Below are positions 1-7,026 of a stretch of 40,856 bases of DNA, one piece after another (positions within the stretch are counted from its first letter, which is position 1; the number at the start of each line of letters is the position of its first letter). A program made the translations under genes and the position numbers. Under the pieces are notes generated by a model. It was not told where the DNA came from, ran no database searches, and was given only the letters and a program-made list of their open reading frames with translations. Source of the stretch: Ruminococcus sp. (lineage in GTDB: Bacteria > Bacillota > Clostridia > Oscillospirales > Ruminococcaceae); the NCBI GenBank assembly GCA_017519145.1, contig JAFWTA010000032.1:1-40856 (forward strand). Direction: 5' to 3'.

Positions 1-10
1 GGGGTGAATC

Positions 11-37
11 AAAAAACAGTCCGGTGGACTGTTTTTT
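11..37. terminator. Perfect 12-bp hairpin with A/T tails, likely bidirectional terminator
   Basis: AAAAAACAGTCC (11-22) pairs perfectly with GGACTGTTTTTT (26-37) around a 3-nt loop. The outer A and T runs give a U-tract in either direction, so it can serve a gene ending just left of the window. Confidence 0.7.
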
Positions 38-42
38 GAGAG

Positions 43-134
43 GGGACGCCCTGCAAGTGAGGGCGTCCCTTGATTGAGCGGATGATAGTCACCACTATAA
101 TACGAATTTTTCGGGACGCCGAGGGCGGCGTCCC
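43..134. repeat. Two GGGACGCC-type intergenic inverted repeats
   Basis: GGGACGCCCT (43-52) pairs with AGGGCGTCCC (60-69), and GGGACGCC (113-120) pairs with GGCGTCCC (127-134). The same 8-mer stem is used twice within 90 bp. This resembles small dispersed palindromic intergenic elements; whether they are dispersed genome-wide cannot be seen from one window. Confidence 0.55.
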
Positions 135-279
135 CTACATTTCCATTTTTTCGCGTATGCGCTAAATTTTGATTTATCTCAGCGCCAATTACAACATAGC
201 ATTATGGCGCTCACCTCCCATATGCAGGCTCTTTTCTTCTGCGGTCAGAATTTGCCCTGCCAATTGATCGTCCCCTGTC

Positions 280-309
280 TTGACAAAGTGCCATTAAATG
301 TGCTACAAT
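280..309 (+). promoter_or_regulatory. Sigma-A promoter for the XRE-cupin/acyl-CoA synthetase operon
   Basis: TTGACA at 280-285 and TACAAT at 304-309 with an 18-bp spacer, about 130 bp upstream of the XRE-cupin start. No other promoter of this quality lies between here and the gene. Confidence 0.6.
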
Positions 310-438
310 TAATGAGTATATTTCACACAGTAGAACCCGTCTGTCTCAGACAAACTCCGATAATAAACCTTTTAGCCAAAGGAGACTCCGAATTCCAACT
401 GTAAAATATAAATCTTATCACTATAAGGAGGTCGCGCT

Positions 439-984
439 ATGGAGACTATCAATGAGATCGCAGCACGCATCCGTGAGCTGCGCGAAGTCTGTGACTATTC
501 ACAGGAGAAGCTTGCAGAGGAGCTTGGTCTTACCACAGAGCAGTATGCAGGCTATGAAACAAACGGTGATTTTCCAATAAGCGTAATCTATGAGATCGCA
601 AATAAGTTCGGCGTGGATTTTAATGAGCTCGTTACAGGTGAGCCCAGCCGTATCGACACCTATCATGTCGTCCGCCGCGGCAAGGGCAGAAGCATCAGCC
701 GCTATGAGGGCTATCGCTTCAAGGATCTGGCTTTCCGCTATGCGGACAAGGTCATGCAGCCCCTCCTGGTCACACTTGAGCCTTCCGACGAGCCTGCCAA
801 GCTGGTCACACATACAGGTCAGGAATTCAACCTCGTCCTTAAAGGCACCGTTGCCGTGGTATTCGAGGATCAGGAGATCATCCTCAATGAGGGCGATTCC
901 ATCTACTTCAACCCCACTTATCCCCACGGACAGCGCTGCGTCGGAGACAGCAAGGCAAGATTTCTGACAGTTATAGCTGAATAA
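439..984 (+). CDS. XRE-family HTH regulator with C-terminal cupin domain
   Basis: A 181-residue two-domain regulator. Residues about 5-60 form an XRE helix-turn-helix (YSQEKLAEELGLTTEQYAGYE); residues about 110-178 form a cupin barrel (GTVAVVFEDQEIILNEGDS followed by a Pro-His-Gly near the end), typically a small-molecule sensor. The start is set by AAGGAGG eight bases upstream. It is followed after 40 bp by an AMP-forming acyl-CoA synthetase on the same strand. The inference is that it senses a carboxylate or its CoA ester and controls that enzyme, a common pairing in Firmicutes. Ligand unknown. The fold assignment is firm, the regulatory target is inferred. Confidence 0.88.
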   Translation: METINEIAARIRELREVCDYSQEKLAEELGLTTEQYAGYETNGDFPISVIYEIANKFGVDFNELVTGEPSRIDTYHVVRRGKGRSISRYEGYRFKDLAFRYADKVMQPLLVTLEPSDEPAKLVTHTGQEFNLVLKGTVAVVFEDQEIILNEGDSIYFNPTYPHGQRCVGDSKARFLTVIAE

Positions 985-1024
985 TTTCGCTTTTTCAAGC
1001 ATTAGCAAAGGAGTTTTTACTGAA

Positions 1025-2701
1025 ATGCTTTTAGACCGTTATCTTCCCCGTATAGAATTTGATTCCTACGAGGATTTCAAGGAAAATTACAGGGTAAATG
1101 TTCCCGAGGACTTCAACTTCGGTTGGGACATCGTTGATGAATGGGCTAAGCAGGAGCCCGAAAAGAAGGCTCTTGTATGGCTCAGCCACGACAAAAAGGA
1201 GCGCACATTTACTTTTACCGATATATCAAAGCTCTCAAACCGGACCTGCAACTACTTCCGCAGTCTGGGTCTCAAAAAGGGCGACGTTGTGCTTCTTATC
1301 CTCCGCCGCCGCTGGGAGTACTGGGTAATTGCCACTGCTCTCCATAAGCTGGGCGTAATTCTTATCCCCGGTAATCTTCTCTTTACCACACACGATATCG
1401 CTTACCGCGGCAATATGGCAGGCATATCCGCCATCATCGCCTGCGATGACGAGTACATACGCGGTCAGATAGACGCAGCTGCTCCCCAGATCGAGACACT
1501 GCGAAAGAAGATCGCTGTTGCCGAGCCCCGTGAGGGCTGGGACTTCTTCGAGGACGAGATCGCTAAGTTCCCCGATACCTTTGAGCGTCCCACAGGTGAC
1601 GAGGCAACCAAGGCCACCGATACCATGCTCATCTACTTCACTTCGGGCTCAACAGGTATGCCCAAGATGGTATGCCACAACTTCGCACACCCTCTGGGTC
1701 ATATAGTTACCGCTAAATACTGGCATCAGGTACAGGAGAACAAGCTCCATATGTCCATTTCCGACTCAGGCTGGGCAAAGTTCGGCTGGGGCAAGATCTA
1801 CGGACAGTGGATCTGCGGTGCTATACAGTTTGCCTATGACTTCACAGGCAGATTCAACGCCAAGGATATCCTCGAGGTAATCAGTCACTACAAGCTGACC
1901 ACATTCTGTGCTCCTCCAACAATGTACCGCTTTATGCTGCAGGAGGACATGACGCAGTACGATCTTTCATCCATACAGAATTTCTGCAATGCGGGCGAGC
2001 CTCTCAACCCCGAGGTATTCAACCGTATCTATGAGCTTACGGGCAAGAAGATGCGTGAGGGCTTCGGTCAGACCGAGGGAACCGTTCTCATCGCGAACTT
2101 CCCGTGGATAGACCCCAAGCCCGGCTCTACAGGAAAGCCTTCTCCCCTTTACAATATCCACCTGCTCCGTCCCGACGGTACAGAGTGCGAGGACGGTGAG
2201 GAGGGCAGCATCATGGTATGCGGCATCGACAAGGCTCGTCCCACGGGTCTTTTCAGCGGCTACTACAAGAACCCCGAGCTGACCGAGGCTGTTCTCGGCG
2301 GCGAGAACTACGACACAGGCGACGTTGCATGGCGCGATTCCAAGGGCTATTACTGGTTCGTCGGAAGAAACGACGACGTTATCAAGTGCTCCGGCTACCG
2401 TATCGGACCCTTCGAGGTAGAGAGCGCTCTCCTCACACACCCTGCTGTTGTTGAGTCCGCTATCACAGGTGCTCCCGACCCCATCAGAGGTCAGGTAGTA
2501 AAGGCAACCGTCGTTCTCGCTGAGGGCTACACTCCCTCTCCCGAGCTGACAAAGGAGCTTCAGGATCACGTTAAGCGTGAGACCGCACCCTATAAGTATC
2601 CCCGTGTAATCGAGTATGTCAAGGAGCTTCCCAAGACTCTCGGCGGCAAGATCAAGCGTGCTCAGATACGCCATCAGGACGAGGAAAATTCTGCAAAATA
2701 A
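1025..2701 (+). CDS. AMP-forming acyl-CoA synthetase (ACS/ACSM-like)
   Basis: A 558-residue adenylate-forming enzyme that activates a carboxylic acid with ATP to an acyl-AMP and transfers it to CoA. Visible motifs: the phosphate-binding loop YFTSGSTGMPKM (about 204-215), the A5 motif GFGQTEGT, the A7/A8 region with YDTGDVAW and GRNDDVIKCSGYRIGP, and the C-terminal catalytic lysine in GGKIKR (Lys542). The last motif has Gly-Gly where many relatives have Ser-Gly. Length and order match medium-chain acyl- and acetyl-CoA synthetases; the substrate cannot be read from the sequence. An AAGGAG lies 11 bp upstream of the ATG. It is co-transcribed with the XRE-cupin regulator. A weak hairpin follows at 2713-2736. 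Confidence 0.9.
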   Translation: MLLDRYLPRIEFDSYEDFKENYRVNVPEDFNFGWDIVDEWAKQEPEKKALVWLSHDKKERTFTFTDISKLSNRTCNYFRSLGLKKGDVVLLILRRRWEYWVIATALHKLGVILIPGNLLFTTHDIAYRGNMAGISAIIACDDEYIRGQIDAAAPQIETLRKKIAVAEPREGWDFFEDEIAKFPDTFERPTGDEATKATDTMLIYFTSGSTGMPKMVCHNFAHPLGHIVTAKYWHQVQENKLHMSISDSGWAKFGWGKIYGQWICGAIQFAYDFTGRFNAKDILEVISHYKLTTFCAPPTMYRFMLQEDMTQYDLSSIQNFCNAGEPLNPEVFNRIYELTGKKMREGFGQTEGTVLIANFPWIDPKPGSTGKPSPLYNIHLLRPDGTECEDGEEGSIMVCGIDKARPTGLFSGYYKNPELTEAVLGGENYDTGDVAWRDSKGYYWFVGRNDDVIKCSGYRIGPFEVESALLTHPAVVESAITGAPDPIRGQVVKATVVLAEGYTPSPELTKELQDHVKRETAPYKYPRVIEYVKELPKTLGGKIKRAQIRHQDEENSAK

Positions 2702-2712
2702 TCACACACTAT

Positions 2713-2739
2713 CGCCCGATCGTATATGGTCGGGCGTTT
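2713..2739 (+). terminator. Weak hairpin between the synthetase and kinase genes
   Basis: CGCCCGA (2713-2719) pairs with TCGGGCG (2730-2736) and is followed by only three Ts. It may attenuate rather than stop transcription; the next gene starts 22 bp further on. Confidence 0.45.
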
Positions 2740-2757
2740 CTGCTATAAGGAGGGACT

Positions 2758-3546
2758 ATGAGAAAGCTTATAATAGTTGAGGGTCTCCCCTGCTCGGGAA
2801 AAAGCACGGTATCAAAGCATATCGCCGAAGTGCTGGGTATGGGATTCACCGACGAGGGCAGCGGCTCTCACCCTGCGGACTATGAATTTCACGCATTTCT
2901 CAGCGAAAAGGAGCTGTCGGAGTTTCAGCCCGAAGAACGGGAGCTGATATCTGCCGCTGCCGAAAAGCGCTGCGGTGGATATGTAGTCCCCATAGGCAGC
3001 TTCAGCGGAAACCTGTTTGACAGGCTCCTCACCCATAAGATATACGACTTTCTCCCATGGAAAGCCGAAAAGCCCCTCATGCTGGACAAATGGCGCAGCT
3101 TTGCCGAAAGTGACGCAAGCTCCGCAGGTCATGTTTTCAACTGCGTTTTTCTCCAGAACCCAATGTGTGAGACCATGATGAGGTTCGGCTTTGACAGCTC
3201 CGTATCCGAGGGATACATCAGGGAGATATATGATATTATCCTCCCTCTGGAGCCCTTTGTGGTCTATCTGAAAACCGACAATATCGCCGCGGAGATAAAG
3301 AAGGCTCTGCCCGAAAGAGGCGAGGAATGGCTAAGCGGCGTCATTGATTACCACTGCGGAGGTGAATACGGAAAGTCTCTCGGGCTCAGCGGCTTTGAGG
3401 GCTATGTGTCCGCTCTGGAAGAGCGCCAGCGCCGTGAGCTGGCTATTCTCGGGCACCTCGGCATTGACAGCATCGTCATCGAAAACTTCAAAAATGACAG
3501 TCAAAAGGCTTACGATGAGATACTTGCGGCGATCTCCGCAAAATAA
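2758..3546 (+). CDS. P-loop kinase-like ATP-binding protein
   Basis: 262 residues starting with a beta-strand and Walker A motif (EGLPCSGKST, residues about 9-18), as in small nucleoside, thymidylate or shikimate-type kinases. An acidic-arginine stretch near residue 60 (QPEERELISAAAEKRC) and DKWR around residue 113 resemble the lid and LID-proximal segments of deoxynucleoside kinase-like proteins, but no substrate signature is clear. AAGGAGG lies directly upstream of the ATG. It may share a transcript with the upstream synthetase. Substrate unknown; the nucleotide-binding fold is secure. Confidence 0.7.
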   Translation: MRKLIIVEGLPCSGKSTVSKHIAEVLGMGFTDEGSGSHPADYEFHAFLSEKELSEFQPEERELISAAAEKRCGGYVVPIGSFSGNLFDRLLTHKIYDFLPWKAEKPLMLDKWRSFAESDASSAGHVFNCVFLQNPMCETMMRFGFDSSVSEGYIREIYDIILPLEPFVVYLKTDNIAAEIKKALPERGEEWLSGVIDYHCGGEYGKSLGLSGFEGYVSALEERQRRELAILGHLGIDSIVIENFKNDSQKAYDEILAAISAK

Positions 3547-3566
3547 TCAAAAAACCTGCGGGTGAT

Positions 3567-3594
3567 ACCCCGTTTTCTCACAAGCGCCTGCGTA
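3567..3594 (+). promoter_or_regulatory. Candidate SigI-type promoter of the sigI-rsgI operon
   Basis: ACCCC at 3567-3571 and CGTA at 3591-3594 with 19 nt between. SigI promoters of Bacillus and Clostridium have a C-rich -35 (ACCCCC) and a CGWA -10. The same pair with the same spacing recurs at 5551-5578. Caution: the C-run overlaps a short CGGGT/ACCCCG hairpin that may end the upstream kinase gene. Confidence 0.5.
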
Positions 3595-3622
3595 ATCTAC
3601 AAGTAATATGGGGGTGGCAAAT

Positions 3623-4345
3623 ATGAATTCTGATGCGCATCAAATCATATCCCGTGTCTATGAGGCAAAAACAGACAGCCACGCGGCAGATCAGCTGATC
3701 TCGGATTATATGCCATTCATCAAGTCCGAAACAGCAAGGTTTATCAACCGTCCGCCCGATAAGAGCGACGATGAGCTGAGTATAGCCATGTTCGCCTTCT
3801 ATGAAGCGATACATAACTACTCCCGTCTGCGCGGCTCTTTCCTGAAATTTGCGGCACTGCATATAAGGAACCGCCTCATCGACAATTACAGAAAAGAAAA
3901 GAGAAATAAAGGACAGATATCTCTTGATGTCTCTGAGGACGACAAGACCGACCTCAGGGAAACTATCCGTGACGACTATGACGCATACGAGGAAAACGAG
4001 CTCCGCGAAGCCACAAAGCAGGAGATAGCCGAGCTCTCTGCACAGATGCAGGAATTCGGCGTATCCATGAGTGATGTCGCAGACAACTCGCCCCGTCAGA
4101 GGCGTACTCTCGAAAGCTGTCAGAGAGCTGTCCGCTATGCAAGAAGCAACCCCGATATTCTTGAGGAATTCCTCAGGACTAAGCGTGTCCCGTTGGCGAA
4201 GCTGGCTGAGGGCGCAGATGTGGAGAGAAAGACCCTTGAAAGACACAGGCGCTATCTGGTGGCTGTGCTCCTGATCTGCACCAACGGCTATGAGATAATG
4301 CGCGGACACATCATGCAGGTACTTAAAGGTGGTGAGAAAACATGA
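3623..4345 (+). CDS. sigI: RNA polymerase sigma factor of the SigI family
   Basis: A sigma-70-family protein of 240 residues. Region 2 is seen in ISDYMPFIKSETARFI, DDELSIAMFAFYEAI and LKFAALHIRNRLIDNYRKE; the DELSIAxxAFxEAI block is the SigI hallmark. A C-terminal helical HTH region (KLAEGADVERKTLERHRRYL) would contact the -35 element. An ATG at 3608 in frame lacks a ribosome-binding site; GGGGGTGG six bases before the ATG at 3623 favours the shorter start. The stop codon overlaps the start of the RsgI-like gene (ATGA), the classical sigI-rsgI coupling. In Clostridium such pairs control polysaccharide-degradation genes, in Bacillus cell-wall homeostasis. Confidence 0.85.
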   Translation: MNSDAHQIISRVYEAKTDSHAADQLISDYMPFIKSETARFINRPPDKSDDELSIAMFAFYEAIHNYSRLRGSFLKFAALHIRNRLIDNYRKEKRNKGQISLDVSEDDKTDLRETIRDDYDAYEENELREATKQEIAELSAQMQEFGVSMSDVADNSPRQRRTLESCQRAVRYARSNPDILEEFLRTKRVPLAKLAEGADVERKTLERHRRYLVAVLLICTNGYEIMRGHIMQVLKGGEKT

Positions 4346-5439
4346 AATATATTGTTATGGAATGTAATGAGGGTTATGCTGTACTCATGGACGAGGAGTC
4401 AAGATTTGTAAAGGCTGCCGACCTCAGCTACGAGGTGGGACAGACTGTCACCGATCCACTTATCATGAACAGCGATGAACACCGCGCAGGAAAGATCACT
4501 CTTCATATCAGCCGCGCTGCTGCAGTTGCAGCCTGCCTTGTGCTTATGGTATCGGCAGGTTCAATATACTACTCCCGTAACCTGAAGCCTCACTCCACAG
4601 TACTCATCTCATCAGACGCAAACATAAGACTCGAACTCAACAAAAAAGGCAAGGTACTCCATATCAGATGCGATGACAGTATAGGCAGAGAAATACTGAA
4701 GGACTACAACGGAAAGGGCAAGGATATGCTCACCGTTGCCAATGAGATACTTGAGCTGGAAAAGGAAAAGGGTGTCATCTCCAACGGAGATACAGTTGAT
4801 TTCTACATCGAGTCAGACAATTCAAAGGACTATGACACTTACAGAAACAATGTCGAAAAGGGCATTGCGGATATAAATATAAATGTAAAGGGACTTGACA
4901 GCTTCAGACCGGCAGACAAGGTGAAGCCTGACGACAAGGCAAAGCCTGAGCCTGCGGTAAAGCCCGATCCTGCAAAGGACGGCAAGGCTCCGGAGGCACC
5001 CAAGCCTCCCGCACAGGGCGAGAAGCTCCCCGAGCCTCCTGCTCCCCCTGCCGCTGAACCGGCAGCTCCGGCTGAACCGCCTGCTCCTCCCAAGGGAGAG
5101 GTAAAGCAGCCGGCAGAAGTAAAGGAGCCGCCAGCTCCTCCTGCTCCTGCAAGCGATCCCGAGCCGCCCAAGGAGGCTGACAAGCCTGCCGAGGGTGAAA
5201 AGCCCGAGCCTCCCAAGCCCGATGACGGCGCTGAGCCGCCCAAGCCGGAGGTACACCACGAAGCGGCTCCGCCAAAGGCAGTTCCTCATGCGGCTGCTCC
5301 TGTGGCAGATTCTTCTGTCATCATGGAAAATATACATATAGATCCCATGGCTGACGAACCAAAGAAAGATATCACAACAGGTGAAGCGGAGCTTGTTCAT
5401 CCCGCTCCGCCTGCTCCCCTCCCCTCTGAGAAAACATGA
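4342..5439 (+). CDS. RsgI-like transmembrane anti-sigma factor with Pro-rich ectodomain
   Basis: 365 residues: an N-terminal RsgI cytoplasmic domain (1-50, MKYIVMECNEGYAVLMDEE), one membrane helix (about 57-77), an RsgI periplasmic-type domain (about 84-185, TVLISSDANIRLELNKKGKV), then a low-complexity Pro/Glu/Lys tail (about 190-350) rich in EPPAPP and KPEPPKP. It should sequester the SigI encoded just upstream. The conserved Asn-Pro of the RsgI autocleavage site (usual DINPS) is here Asn94-Ile95, so autoproteolysis may be lost or altered. No carbohydrate-binding module is seen; the tail resembles the disordered wall-sensing tail reported for Bacillus RsgI. It shares repeat units with the secreted protein downstream. 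A strong terminator follows. Confidence 0.8.
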   Translation: MKYIVMECNEGYAVLMDEESRFVKAADLSYEVGQTVTDPLIMNSDEHRAGKITLHISRAAAVAACLVLMVSAGSIYYSRNLKPHSTVLISSDANIRLELNKKGKVLHIRCDDSIGREILKDYNGKGKDMLTVANEILELEKEKGVISNGDTVDFYIESDNSKDYDTYRNNVEKGIADININVKGLDSFRPADKVKPDDKAKPEPAVKPDPAKDGKAPEAPKPPAQGEKLPEPPAPPAAEPAAPAEPPAPPKGEVKQPAEVKEPPAPPAPASDPEPPKEADKPAEGEKPEPPKPDDGAEPPKPEVHHEAAPPKAVPHAAAPVADSSVIMENIHIDPMADEPKKDITTGEAELVHPAPPAPLPSEKT

Positions 5440-5450
5440 ATATATAGATA

Positions 5451-5492
5451 GAAGCACAGGACGTCATCGTAAGGCGGCCTGTGCTTCTTTTT
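5451..5492 (+). terminator. Rho-independent terminator of sigI-rsgI
   Basis: GAAGCACAGG (5451-5460) pairs with CCTGTGCTTC (5478-5487) and is followed by a T-run. It separates the sigma operon from the repeat-protein gene, which must therefore have its own promoter. Confidence 0.85.
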
Positions 5493-5550
5493 CGCAATAT
5501 ATCGCCATCAGCAGCGGCACAAAAATATTTTTGAAAAAAATTTCCGTATC

Positions 5551-5578
5551 ACCCCTCTTTTTTTCATCCTGCTCCGTA
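5551..5578 (+). promoter_or_regulatory. Candidate SigI-type promoter of the secreted repeat-protein gene
   Basis: ACCCC (5551-5555), 19 nt, CGTA (5575-5578), about 80 bp before the repeat-protein start. It matches the candidate promoter of the sigI operon in both boxes and in spacing. No good sigma-A promoter was seen in this gap. Confidence 0.5.
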
Positions 5579-5659
5579 TCCTGTTAATGTAACACAAAAC
5601 AGGTGTTCAACTCCCCGTCAATGAGGAGTAAAATAAATCATGTAAAGGAGTAATCAATC

Positions 5660-6670
5660 ATGAAAAACAAAAAGCAAATTCTCGCTGCAATCGCTGCTAT
5701 GTCTGTTCTCTCATCTGTAGCAGGACTTAACACATTTGCTGCAAACGAGAAAACAGAAGAGACAGCTGTAACAGTTGCAGCTGAGGAAACAACAGAGGCT
5801 GCTGAGGAAGTAACAGAGGCTGCTGAAGAGCCTGCTGCTCCCGAGGTTAAGGAAGACGGCGAAAAGCCTGAGCCCCCTGCACCGCCTGTAGCTCCCGAGG
5901 AGGATGCTGAGAAGCCTGAGGCTCCTGCTGCTCCCGAGACTGACGGCGAGAAGCCTGCTAAGCCCATCGTTCTCGATGTAACTGATCTCCTCGATCAGAT
6001 CCGCAGCTTCATCGACGCTAACAAGATCGATATCCTCACAGACGATATCATCGAAAACTGGGACAACATCAAGAAGGTTGATGTTCACTTCGATACAAAC
6101 GAGAAGCCCGAGGCAGTTGATACAACTGAGGCTGCTGAGGAAGGCGAAGAGGCTGAGAAGCCCGCTAAGCCCGCAGGCGGTCCTGCTGTTCTCAATGTAA
6201 CCGACCTGTTCAACAGCTTCCGCGGCATCATCGACATCAACGACCTCGACTTCGTTACTGACGAGCTCAAGGATCAGATCGATAATGTCAAGGACGTAAC
6301 TGTTCACGTTCATTTTGCTAAGGCTGAAGGCGAGAAGCCTGAGCCGCCCGTACCGCCCGTAGCTATCGAAGACGGTGAGAAGCCCGAGCCGCCCGCTCCT
6401 CCTGTTGCACTTGAGGATGGCGAGAAGCCCGAGCCGCCCGCTCCTCCTGTAGCTCCTGCTGACGGTGAGAAGCCCGAGCCGCCCGCTCCTCCTGTAGCTC
6501 CTGCTGACGGTGAGAAGCCCGAGCCTCCTGCTCCTCCTGTAGCTCCCGAGGCACCCAAGGGTCCCGCACATGAGCACCTTGGCCCCAAGGAGAGAGAAGC
6601 TCTCAAGGCTGCACAGGCAGAGGCTGAGTCTGCAACAGAGGCTTCAGCAGAGACTGAGACAGCTGAATAA
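5660..6670 (+). CDS. Secreted Glu-Lys-Pro-Pro repeat protein, probable SigI target
   Basis: 336 residues with a classical signal peptide (1-28, cleavage near TFAA-NEK). The mature protein alternates acidic/Pro-rich segments with two homologous units of about 45 residues, VLDVTDLLDQIRSFIDANKID (near 100) and VLNVTDLFNSFRGIIDINDLD (near 175), each ending in a beta-like VDVHF/VTVHVHF strand. Five tandem 15-residue copies of GEKPEPPAPPVAPAD follow (residue 224 on, 6329-6553), then a charged Ala-rich C-terminus. No sortase, dockerin, SLH or enzyme domain is visible. The EKPEPPAPP unit also occurs in the RsgI-like ectodomain upstream. Function unknown; exported and probably cell-envelope associated. 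AAAGGAG lies 9 bp upstream. Confidence 0.75.
   Translation: MKNKKQILAAIAAMSVLSSVAGLNTFAANEKTEETAVTVAAEETTEAAEEVTEAAEEPAAPEVKEDGEKPEPPAPPVAPEEDAEKPEAPAAPETDGEKPAKPIVLDVTDLLDQIRSFIDANKIDILTDDIIENWDNIKKVDVHFDTNEKPEAVDTTEAAEEGEEAEKPAKPAGGPAVLNVTDLFNSFRGIIDINDLDFVTDELKDQIDNVKDVTVHVHFAKAEGEKPEPPVPPVAIEDGEKPEPPAPPVALEDGEKPEPPAPPVAPADGEKPEPPAPPVAPADGEKPEPPAPPVAPEAPKGPAHEHLGPKEREALKAAQAEAESATEASAETETAE
6329..6553 (+). repeat. Five 45-bp tandem repeats coding for GEKPEPPAPPVAPAD
   Basis: Five in-frame copies of a 45-bp unit; copies 3 and 4 are almost identical at the base level, and copies 1 and 2 differ mainly in the last three codons. Such arrays can change copy number by slippage or recombination without breaking the frame. 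Confidence 0.85.
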
Positions 6671-7026
6671 TTATCCTATCCATAAATAAATGCTCTTTCC
6701 CGTTATGGGATTCCCCATAGAGCAGTTGAATTTCCATCCAATCCCCTTTTACCCCTTTAACGCTGCACCCCCGTAACAGTGCAGCTTAAATGAAACAAAG
6801 GCGCCGCAGAAGCCCGTTCTTGCGGCGCTCTTTTTTTGCCCTGATGATAATTATACATGAAATGATACAAAACTGTGCCTGCCTTTCGGGAGGCGTTTGT
6901 ACTTCATTGATGATTTTTCGGAAAAGCACCGTATATTCACACATTCGTCACAAATCACTGTTATAATATCCTTGTATCTTATCCGTGTACTCGGAAAGGT
7001 AACATCTTTTAAGGAGAAAATAGAAT
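6671..7026. other. Intergenic region before panB: terminator and panB promoter
   Basis: 356 bases with no gene. It holds small dyads (GCTGCAC 6762-6768 with GTGCAGC 6779-6785), the terminator at 6801-6837, a stem-loop at 6857-6907 (TACAAA with TTTGTA and GCCT with AGGC inside), and a TATAAT at 6962-6967 with no clear -35, the likely panB promoter. A second ACCCC...CGTA (6751-6775) has a 16-nt spacer and is not followed by a gene nearby. Confidence 0.55.
6801..6837 (+). terminator. Terminator of the secreted repeat-protein gene
   Basis: GCGCCGCA (6801-6808) pairs with TGCGGCGC (6821-6828), followed by TCTTTTTTT. Confidence 0.85.

Larger units (their letters stand above)
1..438. other. Gene-poor leader region with hairpins and the promoter of the XRE-cupin operon
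   Basis: No convincing gene is seen; a 66-codon frame at 204-404 lacks a ribosome-binding site and recognisable composition. The region holds a terminator-like hairpin (11-37), two GGGACGCC hairpins (43-69 and 113-134) and a sigma-A promoter at 280-309. The upstream gene must end outside the window. Confidence 0.6.

Noticed and set aside
204-404. 66-codon frame in the first intergenic region
   Set aside because: No ribosome-binding site, a promoter lies inside it, and the translation has no domain-like pattern.
4822-5457. Long antisense frames opposite the Pro-rich region of the RsgI-like gene, and similar ones at 5711-6577
   Set aside because: Low-complexity repeat coding leaves other frames open; no start signals and only Arg/Gly/Ser-rich products.
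6751-6775. Third ACCCC...CGTA pair
   Set aside because: The spacer is 16 nt instead of 19 and a terminator follows before the next gene; probably chance in C-rich sequence.
6857-6907. Stem-loop upstream of panB that might be a pan-type riboswitch RNA
   Set aside because: The probable panB -10 box (6962-6967) lies downstream of it, so it would not be in the mRNA; no conserved pan-motif bases could be confirmed by eye.
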